This document shows positions 1 to 7,290 of a stretch of 9,395 bases of DNA, piece after piece. Made by a program: the position numbers and the translations under genes. The stretch covers positions 1 through 9,395 of the forward strand of contig DAOWDZ010000145.1 of NCBI GenBank assembly GCA_030638765.1. Direction: 5' to 3'. Each line of letters starts with the position of its first letter. Position 1 is the stretch's first letter. Under the pieces are notes generated by a model. The model saw only the letters and a program-made list of their open reading frames with translations. It made no database searches and had not been told where the DNA came from. The DNA comes from Desulfocapsa sp. (lineage in GTDB: Bacteria; Desulfobacterota; Desulfobulbia; Desulfobulbales; Desulfocapsaceae).

Positions 1-2147
1 ACAATACATTACTGGCATCATATCCGGCTCTTCACCAGAGTCTCTGTACTGGATTTCTGCGTAATATCTGTCTTAAAAAAGAGAAGGAAAAGAAACTCTA
101 TCAGGGTGCAGGTGGAAAGGAATTCATGGTTTTTCCCGGATCTCATCAATTCCACAACTCCGGGAAATGGCTTATTGGTGCAACTTTTCTTGAAACCAAT
201 CGTCTCTACGCACTCACTGTTGCAAACGTTGAGGTTGAATGGTTGATCAATTCATCCAACCATCTCAATCGCAGGTCATGGTCAAACCCTCGCTGGCAGA
301 AAAAAAGCGGACAGGTTGTTGCCGACGAAAAAATCTCTCTCTTTGGTCTTATTCTATCTGCCAACAAGGTAATTAATTTTGGAAGAACGGGACAACAGAA
401 CAGAGAAGAAGCCAGGCAAATATTTATCCAGCATGCTCTTTTGGAAAATGAAATCCATGGAAACTATGCCTTTCTTAAACATAATCTCACTATCCTCAAA
501 AAATGGCAAAGCACTGAAGAGCGCCTGAGAAAACGTGACCTGGTCGTTGATGATACCACCTTACAACTCTTTTATGAAAAGAGACTCCCTCAAAGTGTTT
601 ATGACAGATTCACACTCAATCGGTTTTTATCAGGCAAAAAAGATCAGAGTTTTCTCAATATGACGGAGGAGGATATACTCTCCCGTAAACCTGAAGACAG
701 AGAATTGCAGGACTTTCCAAAGCAGCTTCAAATTGGTTCTTTTAAACTCCGCCTTACATATAACCTCTCACCAGGGGAAGAAGATGATGGTGTTACCGTT
801 CGAATCCCGATGGACATTGTAGAAAATTTTTCAGAACCCATTTTCGAATGGCTTGTACCTGGGCTTATACGTGAAAAAGTTACATTTCTTCTTAAAGGAC
901 TTCCTAAACGATTACGTAAGCATTTGATCCCCATAGGGAATACTGTAGATCTGCTGCTTGACGATTGTGTTCACTATAAAGACTCACTTTACCAGGCCCT
1001 GGAACTTGGAATATTCAAAATGTGCCGATTAAAGGTTGCTCGTTCCGACTGGCCTGAAACTCTCCCGCACCATCTCACCATGAGATACCTTCTGTACGAT
1101 GCCAGTGGCCGAACAGTGGCCACTGGAAGAATTTTACATAAACTCTCTCAAAATATCAGCTCTTCATCTCCTTCCAAAATAACCCCTGACAAAAAAGTCG
1201 TGACTACTCTTGCAAAATGGGAGAACAGACTCTTCAAAGAATGGGATTTTAAAGGGCTTGAAAGAAGAGTTGCGCTCTTTACAAATGGAGATGAAATAGC
1301 GGGTTACCTCTACCCTACTCTTCATATTGAGAAAAATCGTGGAGGAGTTACCTGCAGCTTTGAATCTGACCTGAAAACCGTATCAGAATTGAATACTATG
1401 GGGAGTTTATATCTTTACCAGATTCATTTTAAAGATCAATTCAAAGGATTAAAAAAATATTGCCACACTGCACTGTCAGCACCTTCCTCACAGTGGATAA
1501 TCTCACAATTCGGCAACAGAACAAAGGCTAATGATGCCTTACTACTCTTTATCATGAGGTCACTTTTCACTGAAAACCTCAACACTATTCCTGAAAAAGA
1601 TACCTTTGATGCTGAAGTACATAAAGTCCAGCAACTTGGGCTGTATCGTAAAGGGCAGGAAATATGTGATGAAATGTTTCATATATTACGAAAACGAAAA
1701 GAAGTAACAGATCACATCAAACACTATGCAGGTCTTGCCAGAAAAAGTAAGTCCTTCAATGATACAAGCTACAAAGAATATGGCATTCTATTGGAGGATA
1801 TCCTCTCTGCTGATTTCTTAATCACCAAATCAGTGATTGAACTCAAAGGCTGCGCCAGGTATTTCCAGGCCCTTATCATTCGTATTGAACGAGCCCATGC
1901 AAATCCCGCCAAGGATCAAAACAAGGCACGCCAACTTGATACATATATTACAAGACTGAAACAAATCCCTGATGACCTTACAGGTTTGCCGCTTCAGTGT
2001 CGAGAGGCTATCAAGCTCTATTCGGTGATGGTTGCAGAGTTTCGAGTAGCTGTTTTTGCGCCGGAACTCAAAGGAGGACTGCAGGTCTCTGCAAAAAAGC
2101 TAAAACTACAGTGGCAAACTGTGCAATCAATCTGCCCTGGTGTGTAA
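1..2147 (+). CDS. hrpA: ATP-dependent RNA helicase HrpA, C-terminal part (5' end outside window)
   Basis: This is the 3' part of a DEAH-box RNA helicase gene, cut by the window edge. The frame is open from base 3, giving 714 visible residues of a family usually near 1,300. The ATG at 126 is internal: the codons before it encode HrpA-like sequence (LHQSLCTGFLRNI, then LYQGAGGKEF) that runs straight into FPGSHQF. The visible part holds the OB-fold region (about residues 1-120) and then the long HrpA-specific C-terminal domain (DUF3418). Recognisable stretches there are ETNRLYALTVANVE, EEDDGVTVRIP, and FEWLVPGLIREKV followed by LPKRLRKHLIP. The helicase core with Walker A and DEAH motifs lies upstream and cannot be checked. 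The HrpA family consists of cytoplasmic RNA helicases linked to mRNA and stalled-ribosome handling. The gene ends 10 nt before a convergent gene, and no terminator hairpin is visible between them. Confidence 0.93.
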   Translation, partial: NTLLASYPALHQSLCTGFLRNICLKKEKEKKLYQGAGGKEFMVFPGSHQFHNSGKWLIGATFLETNRLYALTVANVEVEWLINSSNHLNRRSWSNPRWQKKSGQVVADEKISLFGLILSANKVINFGRTGQQNREEARQIFIQHALLENEIHGNYAFLKHNLTILKKWQSTEERLRKRDLVVDDTTLQLFYEKRLPQSVYDRFTLNRFLSGKKDQSFLNMTEEDILSRKPEDRELQDFPKQLQIGSFKLRLTYNLSPGEEDDGVTVRIPMDIVENFSEPIFEWLVPGLIREKVTFLLKGLPKRLRKHLIPIGNTVDLLLDDCVHYKDSLYQALELGIFKMCRLKVARSDWPETLPHHLTMRYLLYDASGRTVATGRILHKLSQNISSSSPSKITPDKKVVTTLAKWENRLFKEWDFKGLERRVALFTNGDEIAGYLYPTLHIEKNRGGVTCSFESDLKTVSELNTMGSLYLYQIHFKDQFKGLKKYCHTALSAPSSQWIISQFGNRTKANDALLLFIMRSLFTENLNTIPEKDTFDAEVHKVQQLGLYRKGQEICDEMFHILRKRKEVTDHIKHYAGLARKSKSFNDTSYKEYGILLEDILSADFLITKSVIELKGCARYFQALIIRIERAHANPAKDQNKARQLDTYITRLKQIPDDLTGLPLQCREAIKLYSVMVAEFRVAVFAPELKGGLQVSAKKLKLQWQTVQSICPGV

Positions 2148-2157
2148 AAAATGATCA

Positions 2158-4476
2158 TCAATGTTTAAAAACCACCTCTCGAAAGAAAATAGTTAATTTC
2201 TCTCTTCTACTCTTCATTCGTACCTGTTCAGGGATAAGATCGGAATGATCAATCTTTATTACGGCCATTTTGTATTCGATGTGAGAGGCAAAACGATTAT
2301 CAAGGTACCACGCATAGATCAAGCCCATAAGAAGTCCCGGGGGCGTAAAGCCCTCATTTCCATTTACAATGCGTGTAAAATACAATGCATCTTCAGGGTC
2401 TTGAACCATTCTGGCAAGTGTCAAATAGTGTGTTAATTCATCCTTATTAAAATAGCATTTTCTCTTATCAACGGGCTTTAGAGAAAGGTGGTACGCCTTT
2501 CCTAATGATTTGTTATCAGGAGCAATAGGGAGAATACGTTTGCTCTTAACATAGTTGCCTAACAGAGCCTGTCCAAGGGCTACCAGAAAAGCAACTTCAA
2601 GTTTAGCAGGCGATGCGAACTGATCCTGCCGGATCTTCACAAAGCAATCGTATGGATCGTAGAAGGAATACACCTTATCCCAGTTTTGGTTCCTCTTCCA
2701 CTTCGTATCACTAATGCATTGTATTCCTTTTACAAATTGTAGATGCTCAAGGGGGATATCCTTATGTTGCCATAGAATATTTTGCAGGGCATCTCGTATC
2801 GAATCAACCTTTTTTTGAGAATCAACCTGAAGCTCAATACTGATTCCAGACAAATACTTTTCAATTTTCTGATATCGAAGACAGGATACCTGCATCGATG
2901 TGAGATATTTTTTACTGTTTTTAACCGCCGGATTTTCCCTGGAGATATCATTGGACACTATCATATGAGAAGCAATGCCCCATAATGTTTTTACAACAAG
3001 GGCAAATTGCTTCGGATCATGTCGTATAACTTTGTGTTCCCTAAGCACCGTGGAAGAATAGATACCACATTCCAGTGGTACAATACCCTGTTTCCTCACC
3101 TCATCACGATCAAGATAAATGGGAACTTTACCCTCAACTGCGTAACGCTGAATTACAGTTGCTGGAACATCCTTCAATGACAAGCATAGCACCTTGTTAA
3201 ACAGTCCATCTGTACCGCCAGGAATATTTCTCTCGTAGGCTTTCAAGAGATCAGAGAGTAAAAATTTACGATCTGGTTCAGAAACACTGAGATCGGTTTC
3301 ACCTGCCTGAACCCAGAGATTAGACACAAGAATTTTAAGGGCATTTTCATTATCTTTTATTGTCTGGGCAATTGTCGGCACCTGTAAAACAGGAATGAGA
3401 GAGCTATAAAGACTCCCAGGCGCCATAATCATGATATCTGCACTTTTAATATGATCAAGAACAACTGCACTCACTTCCGGTTCATCACAAAAATTAATAA
3501 GAACCGTATCAACTGGGTAGCCACGTTTAGCAACACCGGATTTGTGTTCTCCGGTTACTTGAACTCCATTGGTATAGCGAAGGCTCATTTCAGCAGGAAC
3601 ATGGGTACAGGGGATAACGGCGTGCTTATCTGCCCCTAAAACGACACAAAGAGATGCGATACCTCGATAGAGATTTTTACTGATCAGATCCGGTTGAGAA
3701 AACAGTTCTTCGTTACTGTATTCTGCAGGAATTTCATCATAAATAGAAGATGCGAGAATCAGGTTCCCCAAACAATGAGGCCTGTTTAAAATGAACTGAA
3801 GACGCTTATCAATAAAGAGTTTTTCTATGCAACTTACCAGGGTTTCCAGAATTGCAAGTGGCAGGGTATCCCTATCTTCTGAACTCAAGCCACAGTCAGA
3901 AAGGAGCTGTTTACTACTCTTGGGTCGTGTTGAAAATCGATAATTAAAAACATTTGCGAGTATTCTAGCGCATTGAAGTGCCTCACCTTCTGTGAGGGTA
4001 TATTTTTCCTGCAGTTTACTCAGTTGAATAGATGAAACTAAAACATGCCTGATATCACCAAGGGCGACAAATGGAAGATCCTTGAGCAGCTCTCCGGTTG
4101 AGCCACCATCATCTGTGATACAGACAATGGACCGTGTTTTGGGAAATAATGCCTTTAACCCTGAGAATGGATCATTCCCCCAGAATTCAGAACGACTATC
4201 GCCTCCAACGATGGTAGAAAGCCCGGTACCACCACCAAAGACCACGACATTTAGATCTGACACATTTTCATGAGTGAGAACGTCCCTTACCTGTTCAAGC
4301 GAAGAGGCAGTATCAGGTGGCAGGCCATCGGGAACTCCAGCAAGCACAAGTTCCACCAGCTTTTCACGAATATCTGTGTGTGGAAGTAGATCGAGCGGAG
4401 ACAGAGCCTTCTTCTCTATCTGCTTGAGACTGTTAAGCACAGTAGAAGTTAAAGACTCTGTTTTTATTTTAGCCAC
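2158..4476 (-). CDS. Long CofD/YvcK-like protein (gluconeogenesis-factor fold) with unrecognised C-terminal region
   Basis: This 772-residue protein is built around a CofD/YvcK (UPF0052) Rossmann-type domain. Signature motifs in order are VVVFGGGTGLSTIV (77-90), TDDGGSTGELL (121-131), GDIRHVL (140-146), GNLILAS (237-243), APGSLYSSLIPVL (352-364) and NLWVQAGETD (386-395). CofD transfers a phospholactyl group in F420 synthesis. YvcK binds UDP-sugars and is needed for gluconeogenic growth and cell shape in Bacillus. The motif set looks closer to YvcK, and no F420 gene is nearby. YvcK proteins are usually about 300-330 residues. Here there are some 75 extra N-terminal residues, a longer segment between GDIRHVL and GNL, and a tail from about 510 to 772 that I cannot assign. 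No signal peptide or membrane segment is evident. The start is GTG at 4476, with AGGA 10 nt upstream. It lies 12 nt after mdh, so coupled translation is likely. A CofD-related subfamily of another system is possible. Confidence 0.85.
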   Translation of the reverse strand: MAKIKTESLTSTVLNSLKQIEKKALSPLDLLPHTDIREKLVELVLAGVPDGLPPDTASSLEQVRDVLTHENVSDLNVVVFGGGTGLSTIVGGDSRSEFWGNDPFSGLKALFPKTRSIVCITDDGGSTGELLKDLPFVALGDIRHVLVSSIQLSKLQEKYTLTEGEALQCARILANVFNYRFSTRPKSSKQLLSDCGLSSEDRDTLPLAILETLVSCIEKLFIDKRLQFILNRPHCLGNLILASSIYDEIPAEYSNEELFSQPDLISKNLYRGIASLCVVLGADKHAVIPCTHVPAEMSLRYTNGVQVTGEHKSGVAKRGYPVDTVLINFCDEPEVSAVVLDHIKSADIMIMAPGSLYSSLIPVLQVPTIAQTIKDNENALKILVSNLWVQAGETDLSVSEPDRKFLLSDLLKAYERNIPGGTDGLFNKVLCLSLKDVPATVIQRYAVEGKVPIYLDRDEVRKQGIVPLECGIYSSTVLREHKVIRHDPKQFALVVKTLWGIASHMIVSNDISRENPAVKNSKKYLTSMQVSCLRYQKIEKYLSGISIELQVDSQKKVDSIRDALQNILWQHKDIPLEHLQFVKGIQCISDTKWKRNQNWDKVYSFYDPYDCFVKIRQDQFASPAKLEVAFLVALGQALLGNYVKSKRILPIAPDNKSLGKAYHLSLKPVDKRKCYFNKDELTHYLTLARMVQDPEDALYFTRIVNGNEGFTPPGLLMGLIYAWYLDNRFASHIEYKMAVIKIDHSDLIPEQVRMKSRREKLTIFFREVVFKH

Positions 4477-4486
4477 CAGTCGTGTT

Positions 4487-4490
4487 TCCT
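4487..4490 (-). promoter_or_regulatory. Ribosome binding site of the CofD/YvcK-like gene, overlapping the mdh stop
   Basis: On the minus strand the sequence TAGGAAA contains both the mdh stop codon TAG (4491-4489) and an AGGA motif, 10 nt before the GTG start at 4476. A ribosome finishing mdh therefore terminates on the binding site of the next gene, a typical arrangement for coupled translation. The site supports the GTG start, which has no nearby ATG competitor with a better site. Confidence 0.6.
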
Positions 4491-5415
4491 AAAGTCCTGT
4501 TGCTTCCATCTGCTTTTGAACAGCTTCCACAGAAAATTGAAGGGCTTCTTTTTCATCTTCTGTGAGTTCAAATTCAAGAATTTTTTCAACACCATTTTCT
4601 CCAATCACAACTGGTACTCCGAGAAAATAACCGGAAACTCCAAATTCACCTTCAAGATAAGCGGCACATGGAAGAACACGTTTAGAATCCGTAAGCACAG
4701 CTTCAGCCATCTCCACAGCCGCAAGTCCAGGAGTGTAAAAAGCAGAACCAGTTTTCAAATGATTTACAATCTCAAGTCCACCAGTTTGAGTGCGATGAAC
4801 GATGGCATCAATCTCCTCAGTGCTAAGCAGATCGGTAATTGGCACGCCCGCAACATTTGCAAGGCGAACCATGGGCATCATATTATCCCCATGAATACCA
4901 AGAACAAGCGCATTCACATCCTTTGGAGCAACACCGATTGCCTGAGCAAGAAAGGTTCGGTAACGGGCAGAATCTAGAACACCAGCCATACCGATCACCT
5001 TTTCTTTTGGATGTCCGGTTACTTTAAATGCGGTATGCACCATGGCATCAATTGGATTTGTGACAACAATCAGAACACAATCAGGTGAATGTATAACGGC
5101 TTCTTCAGCGCAGGATTTAACAATAGCGACATTGATAGCAAGAAGATCATCACGAGACATACCCGGTTTACGGGCAAGGCCTGCAGAAATAATCACGACA
5201 TCTGAATTTGCTGTATCTGCATAGTCGTTACTTCCTTTTATATCAAAATGAAAACCTTCAACTGGCCCGGATTGTGAGAGATCAAGAGCTTTACCCTGTG
5301 GAATTCCTTCGGCAACATCAAGCAACACGATGTCACCAAGATTTTTAGCTGCTGCCCAATGAGCGGCGGTTGCTCCTACATTTCCAGCACCAATGATCGT
5401 TATTTTTTTTCTCAT
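4489..5415 (-). CDS. mdh: Malate dehydrogenase (LDH-like, NAD-dependent)
   Basis: This 308-residue cytoplasmic enzyme interconverts malate and oxaloacetate in the TCA cycle. The nucleotide-binding loop GAGNVG is at 9-14, and Asp33 at the end of the second beta strand indicates NAD preference. The substrate loop ARKPGMSRDDLL holds Arg82 and Arg88. The pair of arginines, rather than the Gln of lactate dehydrogenases, supports malate over lactate. TNPID is at 119-123, Asp148 and Arg151 lie in LDSARYR, and the catalytic His175 is in GIHGD. Family members more often have GGHGD at that point. The start at 5415 is chosen because AGGA lies 6 nt upstream and the protein then begins directly with the first beta strand (MRKKITIIGAG). 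An in-frame TTG at 5466 would add 17 residues unlike the family. The gene lies between kdsB and the CofD/YvcK-like gene, in a likely operon. Confidence 0.95.
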   Translation of the reverse strand: MRKKITIIGAGNVGATAAHWAAAKNLGDIVLLDVAEGIPQGKALDLSQSGPVEGFHFDIKGSNDYADTANSDVVIISAGLARKPGMSRDDLLAINVAIVKSCAEEAVIHSPDCVLIVVTNPIDAMVHTAFKVTGHPKEKVIGMAGVLDSARYRTFLAQAIGVAPKDVNALVLGIHGDNMMPMVRLANVAGVPITDLLSTEEIDAIVHRTQTGGLEIVNHLKTGSAFYTPGLAAVEMAEAVLTDSKRVLPCAAYLEGEFGVSGYFLGVPVVIGENGVEKILEFELTEDEKEALQFSVEAVQKQMEATGL

Positions 5416-5421
5416 TTCAAA

Positions 5422-5425
5422 TCCT
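5422..5425 (-). promoter_or_regulatory. Ribosome binding site of mdh
   Basis: Minus-strand AGGA within AAAAGGAT lies 6 nt before ATG 5415. It decides between this start and the upstream in-frame TTG at 5466, which lacks such a site. Confidence 0.75.
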
Positions 5426-5433
5426 TTTTTGTA

Positions 5434-5466
5434 TTGAATGTTCAGGATGGCAGGCCATCGTTTCAA
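5434..5466 (-). repeat. Two-step inverted repeat between kdsB and mdh
   Basis: In the 58-nt gap between kdsB and mdh, the transcript can fold with an inner stem GATGG/CCATC (5455-5459 with 5446-5450) around the loop CCTG, and an outer stem TTGAA/TTCAA (5462-5466 with 5434-5438), separated by an asymmetric internal loop. No U-run follows; an A-rich stretch and the mdh binding site come next, so it does not look like a terminator. It may be a processing or stability element in the operon mRNA, or chance. Confidence 0.4.
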
Positions 5467-5473
5467 GTAATGT

Positions 5474-6247
5474 TTAACTGCTGATTATCGATTCTTCCAC
5501 TCTTTTTAAATCTTCAGGGGTATCAACTTCAATGGAATCATGTTCCGTTAATATAACTTTAATTCTATAACCATATTCAAGAGCCCGCAATTGTTCCAGT
5601 TTCTCAAAACGTTCCCACTCTCCTTCTGGCAAGGCAACAAATGTCAGTAAAAACCCCTTACGATAGGCGTAAAACCCAAGATGCTTATAGTAGGTGGGCA
5701 CAATTCCTTCTTCTGGATTTCTTTGAAAAGGAACCGGTGATCTTGAAAAATAAAGTGCATTATTTTCGTGATCAAATACAGTTTTCACATGATTTGGATC
5801 ATCAATTTCCTCAGGTCGGACAATCTTATAAATGAGTGTGGACATTGGAAGTGAAGGGTCATCAAGAAGAGGCCTTGCTACCTGTTCGATTACATGAGCA
5901 TCAAATAGAGGTTGGTCGCCCTGAATATTTACAACCACATCATGCTCGGAGATATCGAGCAGTTCAGCGGCTTCGGCAAGTCTGTCAGATCCGGAAACAT
6001 GATCACTTCTTGTGATCACATATTCACCACCAAAACCGGCTACACAATCGGCAATTCGTTGGTCATCGGTGGCAACAACCACACGGCTCAAGAGATCAAC
6101 AGTCTTCGCACGTTCAACAACATGCTGAATCATGGATTTACCATTAATAAGAGCCAGCGGTTTTCCTTCAAACCTGTTTGAATGATACCTTGCTGGAATA
6201 ATCGCCACTACTTCAATTTTTTGCTGTTTTTCTGTTTCCATCTTCAT
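5474..6247 (-). CDS. kdsB: 3-deoxy-manno-octulosonate cytidylyltransferase (CMP-KDO synthetase)
   Basis: KdsB activates KDO with CTP to give CMP-KDO and pyrophosphate in the cytoplasm, supplying the sugar donor for the inner core of lipopolysaccharide. The 257 residues match the usual length of about 250. The nucleotide-binding signature IPARYHSNRFEGKPL is at 17-31. VATDD is at 58-62, TRSDHVSGSDRLAEA at 79-93, NIQGDQPL at 107-114 (the Asp is the metal ligand), YFSRSPVPF at 166-174, HLGFYAYR at 189-196, and EKLEQLRALE at 215-224. IEVDTPEDL at 239-247 carries a second conserved Asp. The start is ATG at 6247. A second ATG two codons on is equally possible, since no clear Shine-Dalgarno sequence precedes either. 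It is the first gene of a leftward cluster with mdh and the CofD/YvcK-like gene, and is divergent from rsmJ. Confidence 0.95.
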   Translation of the reverse strand: MKMETEKQQKIEVVAIIPARYHSNRFEGKPLALINGKSMIQHVVERAKTVDLLSRVVVATDDQRIADCVAGFGGEYVITRSDHVSGSDRLAEAAELLDISEHDVVVNIQGDQPLFDAHVIEQVARPLLDDPSLPMSTLIYKIVRPEEIDDPNHVKTVFDHENNALYFSRSPVPFQRNPEEGIVPTYYKHLGFYAYRKGFLLTFVALPEGEWERFEKLEQLRALEYGYRIKVILTEHDSIEVDTPEDLKRVEESIISS

Positions 6248-6329
6248 CAGTATTAAGTATTTGTACTTATATATAAGCTTCTAAATTTTGCAGGTTATTA
6301 CAACTTTAGCGCAATCTTTTGCAATTACA
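6248..6329. promoter_or_regulatory. Divergent kdsB/rsmJ control region with overlapping palindromes
   Basis: This AT-rich gap must carry the promoters for both the leftward kdsB cluster and rightward rsmJ. It contains an inverted repeat TTAAGTA-TTTG-TACTTA (6-bp arms 6254-6259 and 6264-6269) overlapping a perfect 12-bp palindrome CTTATATATAAG (6266-6277). TATATA inside the latter could serve as a -10 box in either direction. No convincing -35 box was found at normal spacing, so the exact promoters are not called. Confidence 0.4.
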
Positions 6330-7145
6330 ATGATTAACAAACCTATCACGAACACACAATCTGCTCTTAGTGTTGCTGTATCTTGTACGGGAGCAGACAA
6401 TATTCTCATGGAGAAAGCATCAAATCTTGCCCAGTTGCTGCAGATTCAAATGGTTCCTGCACCAAAACATGAAAACTATACTCTACTCCTACTATATACG
6501 GAAAAAGGGCTACAAATTCAACTGAAACAAGACAGAGATTCAAAGAGACCTGCAAGCCTTTACATTGACTTCCTTTCAGATGCCCTCACCTACCGTAGAC
6601 AACGAGGAGGTGGAATAAAACAATCATTAGCTAGAGCGGTGGGAATCAAATCGGGCATTCGGCCTTCTATTATAGATTCCACAGCCGGCCTTGGTAAAGA
6701 CAGTTTCCTTCTGGCATCACTTGGTTGCAAAGTGACCATGATTGAGCGCTCACAATATCTTGCTGCACTTCTGGAAGATGGGCTTCAACGTGCCAGGAAA
6801 TCGACCAACCTTGAATCACATATTAAAGACAACCTGACACTGCTTCAGGGAAATGCAGTTGCAATCCTGAATACCATAAAAACAGAAGATCAAGCTGACA
6901 CCATATACCTCGACCCAATGTACCCCCACAGCAATAAATCAGCACTCAACAGGTTGGAAATGAGAATTATCCGGAAACTTGTTGGAGATGACACTGATGC
7001 CGATGAACTTTTAGAAACGGCTCTGTCTTATGCAAAAAAACGAGTTGTAGTTAAAAGACCAAAACGTGCTCCATTATTAAATAAAAGAACACCCAGCCAT
7101 ATAATTAAAATGAAAAACAGTCGTTACGATGTTTACATGATTTAA
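6330..7145 (+). CDS. rsmJ: 16S rRNA (guanine-N2)-methyltransferase RsmJ (m2G1516)
   Basis: RsmJ (formerly YhiQ) uses S-adenosylmethionine to methylate N2 of G1516 (E. coli numbering) in 16S rRNA. The protein is 271 residues from this start, against about 250 in E. coli. Family motifs are FLSDALTYRRQRGGG (81-95), the SAM-binding loop DSTAGLGKD (116-124) followed by ASLGCKVTMIER (129-140), YLDPMYPHSNKSAL (193-206) as the catalytic-type DPM motif, DADELLETA (223-231) and KRVVVKRP (237-244). The start is uncertain. The frame opens after a TAA at 6282, and a TTG at 6288 could also initiate and add 14 residues. I prefer ATG 6330 because it leaves room for a promoter in the divergent gap. Neither start has a good Shine-Dalgarno sequence. 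No terminator hairpin is obvious after the stop. Confidence 0.92.
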   Translation: MINKPITNTQSALSVAVSCTGADNILMEKASNLAQLLQIQMVPAPKHENYTLLLLYTEKGLQIQLKQDRDSKRPASLYIDFLSDALTYRRQRGGGIKQSLARAVGIKSGIRPSIIDSTAGLGKDSFLLASLGCKVTMIERSQYLAALLEDGLQRARKSTNLESHIKDNLTLLQGNAVAILNTIKTEDQADTIYLDPMYPHSNKSALNRLEMRIIRKLVGDDTDADELLETALSYAKKRVVVKRPKRAPLLNKRTPSHIIKMKNSRYDVYMI

Positions 7146-7235
7146 GCCACTGATTCGTAACCGAGATATTTTTTATTGACTTTGAGTAAAGAAATATTAC
7201 CTGTCTTATACCACAAGGTGTATTAGCAAAAGAAT

Positions 7236-7264
7236 TTTTCCAAAACAATCTGCTTATATATAAT
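7236..7264 (+). promoter_or_regulatory. Probable promoter of the cupin-protease pair
   Basis: A perfect TATAAT (7259-7264) lies in the 145-bp gap after rsmJ. The hexamer 17 bp upstream is TTTTCC (7236-7241), a poor -35 match. Transcription would begin near 7271, giving a leader of about 20 nt that contains the GAGG binding site. The rest of the gap (7146-7235) holds no gene or clear terminator that I can see. Confidence 0.45.
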
Positions 7265-7281
7265 TCAGAACAACAATCTGT

Positions 7282-7285
7282 GAGG
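7282..7285 (+). promoter_or_regulatory. Ribosome binding site of the cupin gene
   Basis: GAGG within TGTGAGGAATCT lies 5 nt before ATG 7291. It is the clearest Shine-Dalgarno sequence on the plus strand in this window and probably also drives entry to the coupled protease gene. Confidence 0.7.
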
Positions 7286-7290
7286 AATCT

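Noticed and set aside
126..128. ATG at 126 as the start of the first gene
   Set aside because: The frame is open from base 3, and the upstream codons encode HrpA-like sequence, so the ATG is internal and the gene is cut by the window edge.
2151..2158. Palindrome ATGATCAT as a terminator or operator
   Set aside because: It is too short to form a stable hairpin and overlaps a stop codon; expected by chance.
1997..2248. An 83-codon plus-strand frame spanning the hrpA/YvcK-like junction
   Set aside because: It overlaps hrpA in another frame and the 3' end of the opposite gene, with no family resemblance.
4516..4977. A 153-codon plus-strand reading frame opposite mdh
   Set aside because: It lies wholly antisense to a confidently identified gene and its translation shows no recognisable domain; a shadow frame.
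5464..5466. TTG at 5466 as the mdh start
   Set aside because: It adds 17 residues unlike malate dehydrogenases, lies inside the dyad, and has no binding site, whereas ATG 5415 has AGGA at good spacing.
7176..7181. TTGACT as a -35 box for the cupin gene
   Set aside because: No good -10 box lies 16-18 bp downstream; the nearest candidates are at 13 or 24 bp. The TATAAT at 7259 is preferred.
7206..7225. Imperfect dyad around ATACC-ACAA-GGTGTAT as a terminator for rsmJ
   Set aside because: The stem is only about 3 bp without a bulge and no U-run follows.
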